From Clostridiales bacterium (GTDB lineage Bacteria > Bacillota > Clostridia > Oscillospirales > Oscillospiraceae), in assembly GCA_029268065.1 (NCBI GenBank), contig JAJUHC010000021.1, forward strand, positions 1 to 48,238: DNA of 48,238 nt. The letters are read 5' to 3'. Below are positions 26,995 through 34,974 of the stretch, in pieces; position 1 is the stretch's first letter, and the number at the start of each line of letters is the position of its first letter. A model generated the notes under the pieces. The model was not told where the DNA came from. It did no database searches and worked only from the letters and a program-made list of their open reading frames with translations. Made by a program: the position numbers and the translations under genes.

Positions 26995-28911
26995 ATGTAT
27001 CAAATTACGTTTAAGATGCGAGGCGAGAACCGTTTGGTTCTCGCCGAGCCCGGCATAAGCCTTCTGGATGCGGCTCAGAATGCCGGAATAACGATAGACG
27101 CTCCCTGCGGAGGGACAGGAAGCTGCGGCAAGTGCCGCGTCCTTCTTCTGGAGGGGACTTTGGAGTCTGAAAAGAGCCGTCATATAACCGAGGACGAATA
27201 CGAGGAGGGCTGGCGCCTTGCCTGCACCAGCATGGTTTCGGGCGACGCCGTTATTGCCGTTCCGGCTTCCGCCACGGCATATGAAGACTCCCTGTCCTCG
27301 GACTTTACAGCGAAGGGAAAGAATCTCAGCAGGTACCCTGAGCTTCAAAAGCAGCTTTCCGAGGCCGGAATAGGCTTTAAAAGAACCTTCAAAACGGTGA
27401 CGGCAAAGCTGCCCGTTCCGTCTCTCGACGACACGATGCCCGACAACGAGCGGCTCACGCGCTACCTGCGCGACAAGTTCAGGACTGAGCGGGTCGAAAT
27501 ACCGTTCATAGTTTTAAGAAAGCTGCCGGAAGTGCTGCGTGAGAATGATTTTACGGTGAAATGTTTGGTCGAGGTTACGACTGACAGACTTGTTGTTTTT
27601 GACGTCTTGGCTCCGAAAGCGGACGCCTTTCCCTGCGGGATCGCCATCGATATCGGCACGACCAGCGTGTCTGCCCTGCTTATCGACATGGAGCGCGGAA
27701 AAATACTCACCGCGGCCTCGGTTGCAAACCGTCAGATAAGGTATGGCGCGGACGTTATCCACAGAATCGTCGAATCGTCAAAGCCTGGCGGCAGGGAAGC
27801 GCTCAGAAAGGCCATCGTCGAGGAGACCATTAACCCGATGATAAGGAATATGTGCGAAGAGGTCAAGGTCCCGACGACCGCCGTCTGCAGGCTGTCAGTC
27901 GCCGCGAATACGACGATGAACCACCTTTTTGCGGGCGTGTACGCAGATCCCATACGCATGGAGCCCTATGTTCCCGCATTCTTTGAAATAAATCCCGTTT
28001 CCGCGGGCCTACTCGGGCTTGACGCGCACCCCGGCGCGAGGGTTATCATAACGCCGAACGTAGGAAGCTATGTGGGCGGGGACATAACCGCCGGCGTTTT
28101 GGCGACGATGATGTGGAACGATCCGCAGATGACACTGTTTATTGACCTTGGCACAAACGGAGAGCTGGTGCTCGGAAACGGCGACTTCATGATGTCCTGC
28201 GCCTGCAGCGCCGGACCCGCGTTTGAGGGCGGAGAGATAGTCTGCGGTATGCGCGCGGCGGACGGCGCCATTGAAGAGGTAAAAATCGACGAGGAAACGA
28301 TGGAGCCGACGATAAAGGTCATAGGCGAAGAGGGCATACCAGTCGGCATATGCGGCTCGGGACTTATCGACGTTATCAGCGAGCTTTACCGCTGCGGGAT
28401 AATCAATTCGAGGGGGCAGTTCATCCGGGCCGGGAAAAGGGTGAAGCGCGACAGCGAGGGCAAGGGCATATATATGCTTGTGCCAAAGGAAAAAACGGCG
28501 ACCGGCAGAGGAATTTTTATTGACGAGGCCGACATTGACAACTTTATAAGGGCGAAGGCGGCGGTGTTTTCAGCCATAAGGACTATGCTTGCGGCCCTGA
28601 GCATGGAGGTCGAGAATATCGAGCGCGTTATAGTCGCCGGCGGCATCGGCAGCGGAATTAATATGGAAAACGCGGTTCGCATAGGCATGCTGCCGAACAT
28701 ACCGCTTGAAAAGTACAGCTATATAGGCAACTCCTCGCTTTCCGGGAGCTGCATGGCGCTGATTTCTCAGCAGGCATACGAGCAGATACTTTCTATCGGG
28801 CGCAGCATGACGTACCTTGAGCTTTCGACGACGCCGGGATATATGGATGAATTTGTAGCGGCCTGCTTCATACCGCATACCGACGAGACCCTTTTTGAGA
28901 TTGGCGGCTGA
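26995..28911 (+). CDS. acsV: Corrinoid activation/regeneration protein RACo (AcsV)
   Basis: A 638-residue full-length reductive activator of CFeSP. The N-terminal 2Fe-2S domain has C38, C44, C47 and C77. A linker and middle domain of about 125 residues follow, then the ASKHA ATPase from IDIGTTS (219-224). Later motifs are DLGTNGE, GPAFEGG, GICGSGLID and VAGGIGSG. It uses ATP to reduce the Co(II) corrinoid of CFeSP back to Co(I). It is 38 bases past acsB. The other 2Fe-2S/ASKHA protein at 18568 is shorter and lacks the middle domain. Confidence 0.93.
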   Translation: MYQITFKMRGENRLVLAEPGISLLDAAQNAGITIDAPCGGTGSCGKCRVLLLEGTLESEKSRHITEDEYEEGWRLACTSMVSGDAVIAVPASATAYEDSLSSDFTAKGKNLSRYPELQKQLSEAGIGFKRTFKTVTAKLPVPSLDDTMPDNERLTRYLRDKFRTERVEIPFIVLRKLPEVLRENDFTVKCLVEVTTDRLVVFDVLAPKADAFPCGIAIDIGTTSVSALLIDMERGKILTAASVANRQIRYGADVIHRIVESSKPGGREALRKAIVEETINPMIRNMCEEVKVPTTAVCRLSVAANTTMNHLFAGVYADPIRMEPYVPAFFEINPVSAGLLGLDAHPGARVIITPNVGSYVGGDITAGVLATMMWNDPQMTLFIDLGTNGELVLGNGDFMMSCACSAGPAFEGGEIVCGMRAADGAIEEVKIDEETMEPTIKVIGEEGIPVGICGSGLIDVISELYRCGIINSRGQFIRAGKRVKRDSEGKGIYMLVPKEKTATGRGIFIDEADIDNFIRAKAAVFSAIRTMLAALSMEVENIERVIVAGGIGSGINMENAVRIGMLPNIPLEKYSYIGNSSLSGSCMALISQQAYEQILSIGRSMTYLELSTTPGYMDEFVAACFIPHTDETLFEIGG

Positions 28912-28913
28912 AA

Positions 28914-29546
28914 ATGATTTACGATAAGGACAATAAGGAAAAAAGACCGCTTCTTCATTATACGCCCTTATACAAGGCGCTCGACCCGGACGAGGTATCT
29001 GCAAGGTGCGCCGTTGCATACGATAAAGAGAAAAGCGTTTTTCTGCTGCGGTTCATGGGGCGGAATTATTCGATAGGCTTCCCGGAATTTACGGTAAGCC
29101 CGGAGTCGGAGGGTAAATTTGAACCTCTCGCCGAGCTTCCGGCGGCGCAGCTTCTTATAATGCGCTACCTTATCGAGGGGAGATACGTTGAATCCAAGGG
29201 CGGCTTTCTGACCTTCAGGGAAATGCCCTGGGGCGAAGTATATAAGGCGCAGTTTGACGGCAGGTGCATAAAACGCCTTGCGTACGGATTCGGAAGCAAA
29301 CCCGAGGCTCTTAAAACAGCTATGGAGCGAATTGGCGCAGTCCCCCTTAAAACCGGAGACTTCTCCTACGAATTCGAGCTCCTTCCGGGCCTAAAAATGC
29401 AGTTCATACTGTGGCAGGGCGACGAGGAGTTTCCTCCGTCTTCACAAATACTGTTCTCGGACAACTTCGCGCTTGCGTTTTCGGCGGAAGACATGGCGGT
29501 TGTTGGCGACGTGACTATTACCACCGTAAAAGCGCTGTCAAAGTAA
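28914..29546 (+). CDS. DUF3786 protein
   Basis: A 210-residue protein of DUF3786, which often lies beside corrinoid-methyl-transfer genes in anaerobes. It begins 3 bases after acsV. It has no transmembrane segment and few cysteines (about two), and it contains a central LLIMRYLIEGRYV and YGFGSKPEALKTAMERIG. The C-terminal half has beta-rich blocks such as MQFILWQGDEEFPPSSQILF. Its function is unknown. Its tight spacing suggests a part in CFeSP or AcsB maintenance. Confidence 0.75.
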   Translation: MIYDKDNKEKRPLLHYTPLYKALDPDEVSARCAVAYDKEKSVFLLRFMGRNYSIGFPEFTVSPESEGKFEPLAELPAAQLLIMRYLIEGRYVESKGGFLTFREMPWGEVYKAQFDGRCIKRLAYGFGSKPEALKTAMERIGAVPLKTGDFSYEFELLPGLKMQFILWQGDEEFPPSSQILFSDNFALAFSAEDMAVVGDVTITTVKALSK

Positions 29547-29569
29547 ATAAAGCCTGAAAAACGGCTGCA

Positions 29570-29603
29570 AAAAAGCTCTGTGACATTCGTCACAGAGCTT
29601 TTT
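29570..29603. terminator. Shared bidirectional terminator of acs and mtv operons
   Basis: A 15-bp perfect stem (29570-29584 with 29589-29603) around ATTC with A-runs and T-runs on both sides. It serves the acs run from the left and the leftward mtv-type operon from the right. Confidence 0.9.
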
Positions 29604-29620
29604 GTTGCATGTTTACTATT

Positions 29621-30262
29621 TTATGCCACGCCGTAGAGCTTCTTCGCGAGCTCGGCCGCGGAAGCGGCGTCCTCGGAATAGCCGTCGACCTTGATTTCGT
29701 CGGCGAAAGCCTGGGTAACGGGAGCGCCGCCAATCATGATCTTAACGGTGTTGCGGAGACCAGCCTCTTCGATAGCCTTGACCGTCGAGGTGATGGCGGG
29801 CATCGTGGAGGTGAGAAGAGCGGAGAGAGCGACGACTTTGCAGTCGGGGTTCGCCTTCATGACCTCGATGAACTTCTCGGGCGGTACGTCGACGCCGAGG
29901 TCGAGTACTTTGAAGCCGGCGCCTTCGATCATCATGCCGACGAGGTTCTTGCCGATGTCGTGGAGGTCGCCCGCGACAGTGCCGAGGATGACCTTGCCGA
30001 TGGGCTCAACGCCCTGCTTTGCAAGATAGGGGGTGAGGATCTCGACGCCCTTCTTCATGGCGCGAGCCGCGATGAGCATTTCGGGAACGAAGATCTCGTT
30101 GTTCTTGAACTTCTCGCCGACAACGCCCATGGCCTGGATCATACCCTCGTTAAGGATTACGTTTGGCTCGATGCCCTCTGCAAGAGCCTGCTCTACAAGT
30201 CCGCCGACCTGCTTGGATTTTCCGGCTTCGACAGCCGCTGCGATTTCTTTGACTATTGACAT
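29621..30262 (-). CDS. Methyltransferase corrinoid protein (MtvC-like)
   Basis: A 213-residue B12-binding protein. A helical cap domain (residues 1 to about 85) precedes the Rossmann B12 domain, with DLHDIG (D99, H101 and G104, H101 being the lower cobalt ligand), then LSALLTST and IGGAPV. It carries the methyl between methyltransferase I and II. The corrinoid is reduced by an activator such as those at 18568 or 26995. It is the last gene of a three-gene operon and is preceded by a GGAGGTAAT site. The closest arrangement is MtvC of Moorella or the Acetobacterium vanillate O-demethylase corrinoid protein. Confidence 0.9.
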   Translation of the reverse strand: MSIVKEIAAAVEAGKSKQVGGLVEQALAEGIEPNVILNEGMIQAMGVVGEKFKNNEIFVPEMLIAARAMKKGVEILTPYLAKQGVEPIGKVILGTVAGDLHDIGKNLVGMMIEGAGFKVLDLGVDVPPEKFIEVMKANPDCKVVALSALLTSTMPAITSTVKAIEEAGLRNTVKIMIGGAPVTQAFADEIKVDGYSEDAASAAELAKKLYGVA

Positions 30263-30307
30263 GGGATTACCTCCTTAAATATGGTATATATTTTAATTGG
30301 ATGGACT

Positions 30308-31402
30308 CTATAGTTTATTGTACTCCTCGCGTGAAATGAAGTAGGTCTCGCGAATAAGCTTTGCAAAAGCGGGGTTCGTTCTCGCGGCCATGCCGCCGAA
30401 TACAAACAGCCTGTAAAAGCCCTTGTATTTGTCCATAAAGGCTTTGGCGGCATTTTTGATGACGTCGTCCGACGCATCGGGAGGGAGCTGTTCGGGGTAC
30501 GCGCCGAGACAAATCCTGTCGCCGTACTTTTTCGCCAGCATGACGGTATCGTTCATCGGCTGAGGAACCCAGAGGTCCACTCCCGCCTCTATCATGGCGG
30601 GAAGCAGCATCTCGTTTTTGCCGCAGCAGTGGAAGTTAAGGTAAATGCCTCTCTTGTGGCAGGAATCCACTACACGCTTCAAATAGGGAAGAAGCATTTC
30701 CTCGCAGGTCGAGTACGAGAAGAAGGGGGCGCGCTGGGAGCCCCAGTCGTCGTGGAACTGGATTATCTGGGCGCCATAGTACTTCTGGAAACGGCCGATA
30801 AGGTCGTCATAGAACAGGCAGAGCTTGTCGAACAGGGCGTGAACCGCATCCTGCTGCTCTTCGTCGAGAAGAGCCATCGCCGCTCCCTCAAAATCCATGA
30901 AGGAAATGAGACGCTCGAAAAGCCCGTTCATTATCCAGAGCTCGATAAGCTTGTTGCGGTTTACATGGGGCGCTATCTTTTTGGAGCTGCCTTCCCAGTC
31001 CAGGTCGTCGAGGTTCGGAAATTTTATGAGCTTGGGCCAGTCGTTTGCGTCGGAAAGCCTCGGCTTGCCAGGCTTGACCATTGAACCGCCGACCGTCGGA
31101 ACAAATTCCCATTCGATGCCGAACCAGTCCTTTCCTCCCTTTTCCTCGGGAAGAAGGGGCTCGGCGTCGTAAACGAGAGCGCGGGCCCGGTTGTCGGGAA
31201 TAATGCGCGGAATAATGGAAAACTCATCCTGATCTGTCGGCATCCAGAAGGGAACCTTGCCTTCAAGCATCATTTTGAAGTTTTCATAGGGAGTAACGGG
31301 GGTATTGTAAACTGGAACCTGGACGTTTGCGGAAACTGAAAACTGTGTGCTTGTACCTATCACCTGTGACTCTTTCTCTCGGTCGAGAGGAATTCTATCC
31401 AT
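30308..31402 (-). CDS. UroD-family methyltransferase I (MtvB-like O-demethylase)
   Basis: A 364-residue protein of the uroporphyrinogen decarboxylase fold, as in MtvB, VdmB, MtaA and MtbA. It probably removes a methyl from an O-methyl donor (for example a methoxylated aromatic acid) and passes it to the corrinoid protein. Features are the N-terminal YENFKMMLEGKVPFWMP, FHDDWGSQ, and YLNFHCCGKNEML, whose His-Cys run may hold the Zn or catalytic metal. The gene order MTII, UroD, corrinoid protein matches mtvABC. AAGGAGC precedes the ATG. The substrate cannot be read from sequence; a glycine betaine or methanol system would need other families. Confidence 0.82.
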   Translation of the reverse strand: MDRIPLDREKESQVIGTSTQFSVSANVQVPVYNTPVTPYENFKMMLEGKVPFWMPTDQDEFSIIPRIIPDNRARALVYDAEPLLPEEKGGKDWFGIEWEFVPTVGGSMVKPGKPRLSDANDWPKLIKFPNLDDLDWEGSSKKIAPHVNRNKLIELWIMNGLFERLISFMDFEGAAMALLDEEQQDAVHALFDKLCLFYDDLIGRFQKYYGAQIIQFHDDWGSQRAPFFSYSTCEEMLLPYLKRVVDSCHKRGIYLNFHCCGKNEMLLPAMIEAGVDLWVPQPMNDTVMLAKKYGDRICLGAYPEQLPPDASDDVIKNAAKAFMDKYKGFYRLFVFGGMAARTNPAFAKLIRETYFISREEYNKL

Positions 31403-31518
31403 ATTAGCTCCTTTCTGCTGCCTGTTTTAAAAAACTGCGGCAGCGACAGTTGTAAGCCAATAAGTTAGAAAGCGAAAGGTAGAATATATTATATTGTCAA
31501 AAAAGCATTAAGTCAAGC

Positions 31519-32328
31519 TTATTTCTTGGGGGCGGATCCGATGCGTCCTTCTCTGAACGCGGTGATATACTCGATGCAGAACTCGTCGAGGCCGAGCATC
31601 GCTTCCGTGGCGTAAATTGTTCCGAGCATGCCCCTGTCCAGCGGATCAAGGATGGCGCTGTCCATGCCGGCGTTCATCGAAAGGGAGATGAATACCTGGT
31701 TGAGGAGCTTTCTGGCGGGGAGGTTGAAGGAGATGTTGCTCGCGGCTCCCGTGATGTGGATCGTGGGATACTGCTTCTTAATTTCGGTCATAACCTCGAC
31801 AACCATCGCGATGCCGTCCTCGGAGGTGCAGAGCATCTCGACCAGCGGGTCTATGTGGATGCGGTTAGGGGCTATTCCATATTCCTTGGCCTTTGCCATA
31901 ATCTTATCGAAAACTCTGAGACGGTCGGCGGCGCACTTCGGGATGCCGGTATCGTCGGAAAGAAGCGCTATAACATCCCATTTCGTGTCTGCGATAACAG
32001 GGAAAACGACCTCAATTTTGTTGCCCTCGCCGGAAACGGAGTTGATGATGCCGGGCTTTTTGCAGAAGGGTATGCAGGCGACGCAGGTCTCGGCGTTCGG
32101 GCTGTCCACCGCTATCGGGGTGTCGACGGCGTCCTGAACGATGTCGATAAGCCACTTCATTACTTCCATTTCCCTATCGTCGGAAACGCTTGCGCAGACG
32201 TCTATATAGTTCGCGCCGGCTTCCGACTGCTTGATCGCCAGGTCGCGGATAAAAGCAGCGTCCTTGGCTTCGATGGCCTTGCCTGTGGAGGGGATGGAGC
32301 CGTTGATTTTTTCACCGATGATGATCAT
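31519..32328 (-). CDS. Methyltransferase II (MtvA-like, pterin-binding family)
   Basis: A 269-residue pterin-binding TIM barrel, related to AcsE but divergent. It probably moves the methyl from the corrinoid protein to tetrahydrofolate. Blocks are IIIGEKINGSIPS, ANYIDVCAS, IAVDSPNAE, NSVSGEGNKI, IHIDPLVE and GAASNISFNLP. The start codon at 32328 is preceded by AGGAG. It is the first gene of the operon, upstream of methyltransferase I by 116 bases. Making methyl-THF would feed the AcsE reaction of the neighbouring operon. Confidence 0.85.
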   Translation of the reverse strand: MIIIGEKINGSIPSTGKAIEAKDAAFIRDLAIKQSEAGANYIDVCASVSDDREMEVMKWLIDIVQDAVDTPIAVDSPNAETCVACIPFCKKPGIINSVSGEGNKIEVVFPVIADTKWDVIALLSDDTGIPKCAADRLRVFDKIMAKAKEYGIAPNRIHIDPLVEMLCTSEDGIAMVVEVMTEIKKQYPTIHITGAASNISFNLPARKLLNQVFISLSMNAGMDSAILDPLDRGMLGTIYATEAMLGLDEFCIEYITAFREGRIGSAPKK

Positions 32329-32352
32329 ATTTTTTCTCCTAACACTTTAATG

Positions 32353-32372
32353 TTTTTGCATAAGTGCAAAAA
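32353..32372. promoter_or_regulatory. Inverted repeat upstream of the mtv-type operon
   Basis: TTTTTGCA (32353-32360) and TGCAAAAA (32365-32372) are an exact inverted repeat around TAAG, 25 bases upstream of the methyltransferase II start. It may be an operator or a weak RNA hairpin. The rest of 32373-32546 is AT-rich, and I see no clear promoter there. Confidence 0.4.
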
Positions 32373-32546
32373 AGTTTTCACTTACTTATTTGTACATTAT
32401 TTTTCTGCTCCAAATACTATCCCTGAGCATACACTTAGATGATAGCACAATTCCACAAAATTAATTATAATAATATTTACCGTTTTTGTAAATTATTTTA
32501 GACAAAAAAATATCTATTAATTTCTAATAAAATTTCGGGCTCATAA

Positions 32547-32575
32547 TTGTGCAAACAAAAGAATTGGTATATAAT
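32547..32575 (+). promoter_or_regulatory. Promoter of the hydrolase-murF-ddl genes
   Basis: TTGTGC (32547-32552), a 17-base spacer and a perfect TATAAT (32570-32575), 50 bases before the hydrolase start. A strong sigma-A candidate. Confidence 0.65.
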
Positions 32576-32625
32576 ATATGCTCAACGGTTTTAAGCTATG
32601 ATTTCCATTCAGGGAGGCGCGGGCT

Positions 32626-33393
32626 TTGTATATTTCGGTCGACGGGATAGTCACGCATTACGACGACAGGGGCGCCGGGGACGTTATCGTTATCCTTCAG
32701 GGCTGGGGAACGGAGCTTTCGCTTTACGAGGGTCTTATATCGCACCTTTCGAAAACGCATCGGGTGATAGCTCCCGAGCTTCCGGGCTTCGGCGAAACGC
32801 CCGAACCGCCCTCGGCGTGGAGCGCGGCGGACTACTCGGCCTTTGTTCTGAGCTTCCTCGAACAGCTTAAAATCAAAAAGGCGATACTGCTGGGCCATTC
32901 CAACGGTGGGCGCATAATAATAAAGACGGTAGGAAGCGGAGCAAGCATAGAAGTGCCCAAGATTATTCTGATAGGCAGCGCGGGGCTCACGCATGAAATG
33001 ACGCCGGAGCAGCTTCGCCGTCAGAAGATGTATAAGCTCGGCAAAGCCATGCTTTCGTCCGCGCCCGTAAAGCTGATACTCCCCGACGCGCTTGAAAAGT
33101 TTAAGCAGAGGAGCGGATCCGCGGATTACAGGAACGCGACGCCCGTCATGCGCGACACCCTTGTAAAGCTCGTGAACGAGGATTTGGGCCATCTTCTGCC
33201 CGCAATCAAGCAGCCGACGCTTCTCATTTGGGGCGAAAGGGACGACTCCACGCCCGTATTAGACGCAAAGCGCATGGAGGAGCTTCTCCCCGACGGCGGG
33301 CTGGTGGTGGTAAAAGGCGCGGGGCACTATTGTTATCTCGAGCAGCCGCTTTTCGTGTACAGAGTTCTTGATTCGTTTTTGGGAGTGAACTAG
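32626..33393 (+). CDS. Alpha/beta hydrolase
   Basis: A 255-residue alpha/beta-hydrolase of unknown substrate. The nucleophile elbow is GHSNGG (Ser92). The acid is Asp206 or Asp207 in GERDDSTPV. The histidine is His234 in GAGHYCYLE. The start is TTG with GGGAGGCG in front. The last codon ends at 33393 and murF begins at the next base, so they are coupled. Being with murF and ddl suggests an envelope link, but none is shown. Confidence 0.85.
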   Translation: MYISVDGIVTHYDDRGAGDVIVILQGWGTELSLYEGLISHLSKTHRVIAPELPGFGETPEPPSAWSAADYSAFVLSFLEQLKIKKAILLGHSNGGRIIIKTVGSGASIEVPKIILIGSAGLTHEMTPEQLRRQKMYKLGKAMLSSAPVKLILPDALEKFKQRSGSADYRNATPVMRDTLVKLVNEDLGHLLPAIKQPTLLIWGERDDSTPVLDAKRMEELLPDGGLVVVKGAGHYCYLEQPLFVYRVLDSFLGVN

Positions 33394-34956
33394 ATGTTTG
33401 GGGTAATCGTATACGCCGCCTCGTCGCTGATGTTCTTGGCGGCGTCCGCTCTCCTCATTATCCGCTACATGCACATATTCCAGCTGAATTCCTATAAATC
33501 GGACGCCCAGCGCAAATGGCTGAAAAGCGACGTCAAAAGCTTAAGCCGGCGGCTCTTCATTCTTTTGAACATACCTCTCGTAATATTATTCGGCACGGGC
33601 GGGCTGATTATTTCATTTTTCCTGTTCGGAGCTCTGTTTTTTGTCGACCGGCCCAAAAAGGCCAAGAAGCCGCTCGTCTATACCGGGCGCGTAAAGCGCA
33701 TGCTGATGACCATTTCGGCATTTTACGTTGCATTTATAATAATAGGCGCAGTTTCCTGGTTTGCCTTCGCAAACCCCGTCCCGACCTCGCTTTACGCCGC
33801 TGTTCTGCTTCTGTTCCCGCCTTATTCCGTGATGCTCGCAAACCTGCTGAACAAATCGAGGGAAAAACGTATAAACGACGGCTTCATAAGTGACGCGGAG
33901 CGCATTATCAGGGAAATGCCGCGTCTCAAGGTGATCGGCGTCACGGGAAGCTACGGCAAGACGAGCGTAAAGTTCTATCTCGGGAAGATTCTCTCTGCGA
34001 GGTTCGAGGTGCTTGTCACGCCCGAGAGCTACAATACGACGCTCGGGGTAGTCCGTACCGTAAGGGAGCAGCTGCGCCCGACCCATGAGATATTCGTCTG
34101 CGAAATGGGCGCGAAGGGCGTCGGCGAGATAAAGGAGATTTGCGACATAGTCAGGCCCAAAATGGGCGTGATAACCTCCATAGGTCCGCAGCACCTTGAA
34201 ACCTTTCGCAGCATAGAAAACGTAATCGCCACCAAGTTCGAGCTTGAAAAAGCCCTGCCGCTTGACGGAATAATATTTCTCAACACCGACAACGAATACA
34301 TAGCGGGACAGAAGGTGATGGTCGAAAGGGTCAGCTACGGCATTGAAAGCGAGGCGGATTACCGGGCGCGGGATATTAAGGTTTCCGAGCAGGGCAGCGA
34401 GTTTAAAATGACGGGCAGGGACGGAAAGGAGTATACCTTTACGACCAGGCTTATAGGACGGCATAACGTGCTGAATATCGCCGGAGCCGTTGCTGTCGCA
34501 GATACCCTCGGCGTCCCGATGGAGGACATAGTCATGCAGGTGCGGAGGCTTGAGAGCGTGCCTCACCGTCTGCAGCTTATCAAAAACGGCAATAATCTGA
34601 TAATAGACGACGCCTACAACTCAAATCCATCGGGAGCGAAGGCGGCGCTCGATGTCCTGAGCGAATTTGAGGGGGTAAAGATTCTCGTAACCCCCGGCAT
34701 GATAGAGCTGGGCGAAAAGCAGTATGAGCTGAATTATGAATTCGGCAGGCAGGCGGCCGAGGTCTGCGACTATGCCGTGCTTGTCGGAGAAAGGCAGACA
34801 AGACCGATAAGGGAAGGGCTTGCTTCGTCCGGATACGGAGAAGGGAAGATTATCGTCGTTCCGACGATAAACGATGCTCTTGCGGCCGTCGGGACAATCA
34901 ATACGTACCAGAGGAAGGTCGTATTGCTTGAAAACGATCTGCCCGATAATTATTAA
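33394..34956 (+). CDS. murF: Membrane-anchored MurF-like Mur ligase
   Basis: It probably adds D-Ala-D-Ala to UDP-MurNAc-tripeptide. Residues 182-191 (GVTGSYGKTS) are the Mur ATP-binding loop. Later motifs are YNTTLGV, GPQHLETF, LIGRHNVLNIAGA, and DDAYNSNPSGAKAAL with the catalytic region. The first 155 residues hold about four hydrophobic segments (about 3-24, 53-83, 104-126 and 132-151) instead of the usual soluble tripeptide-binding domain. At 520 residues it is longer than common MurF. ddl follows after 18 bases, which supports MurF. A different Mur ligase (for example a MurT-like enzyme) is a minor alternative. Confidence 0.8.
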   Translation: MFGVIVYAASSLMFLAASALLIIRYMHIFQLNSYKSDAQRKWLKSDVKSLSRRLFILLNIPLVILFGTGGLIISFFLFGALFFVDRPKKAKKPLVYTGRVKRMLMTISAFYVAFIIIGAVSWFAFANPVPTSLYAAVLLLFPPYSVMLANLLNKSREKRINDGFISDAERIIREMPRLKVIGVTGSYGKTSVKFYLGKILSARFEVLVTPESYNTTLGVVRTVREQLRPTHEIFVCEMGAKGVGEIKEICDIVRPKMGVITSIGPQHLETFRSIENVIATKFELEKALPLDGIIFLNTDNEYIAGQKVMVERVSYGIESEADYRARDIKVSEQGSEFKMTGRDGKEYTFTTRLIGRHNVLNIAGAVAVADTLGVPMEDIVMQVRRLESVPHRLQLIKNGNNLIIDDAYNSNPSGAKAALDVLSEFEGVKILVTPGMIELGEKQYELNYEFGRQAAEVCDYAVLVGERQTRPIREGLASSGYGEGKIIVVPTINDALAAVGTINTYQRKVVLLENDLPDNY

Positions 34957-34974
34957 GGCGGGAAAGGAAAAATC

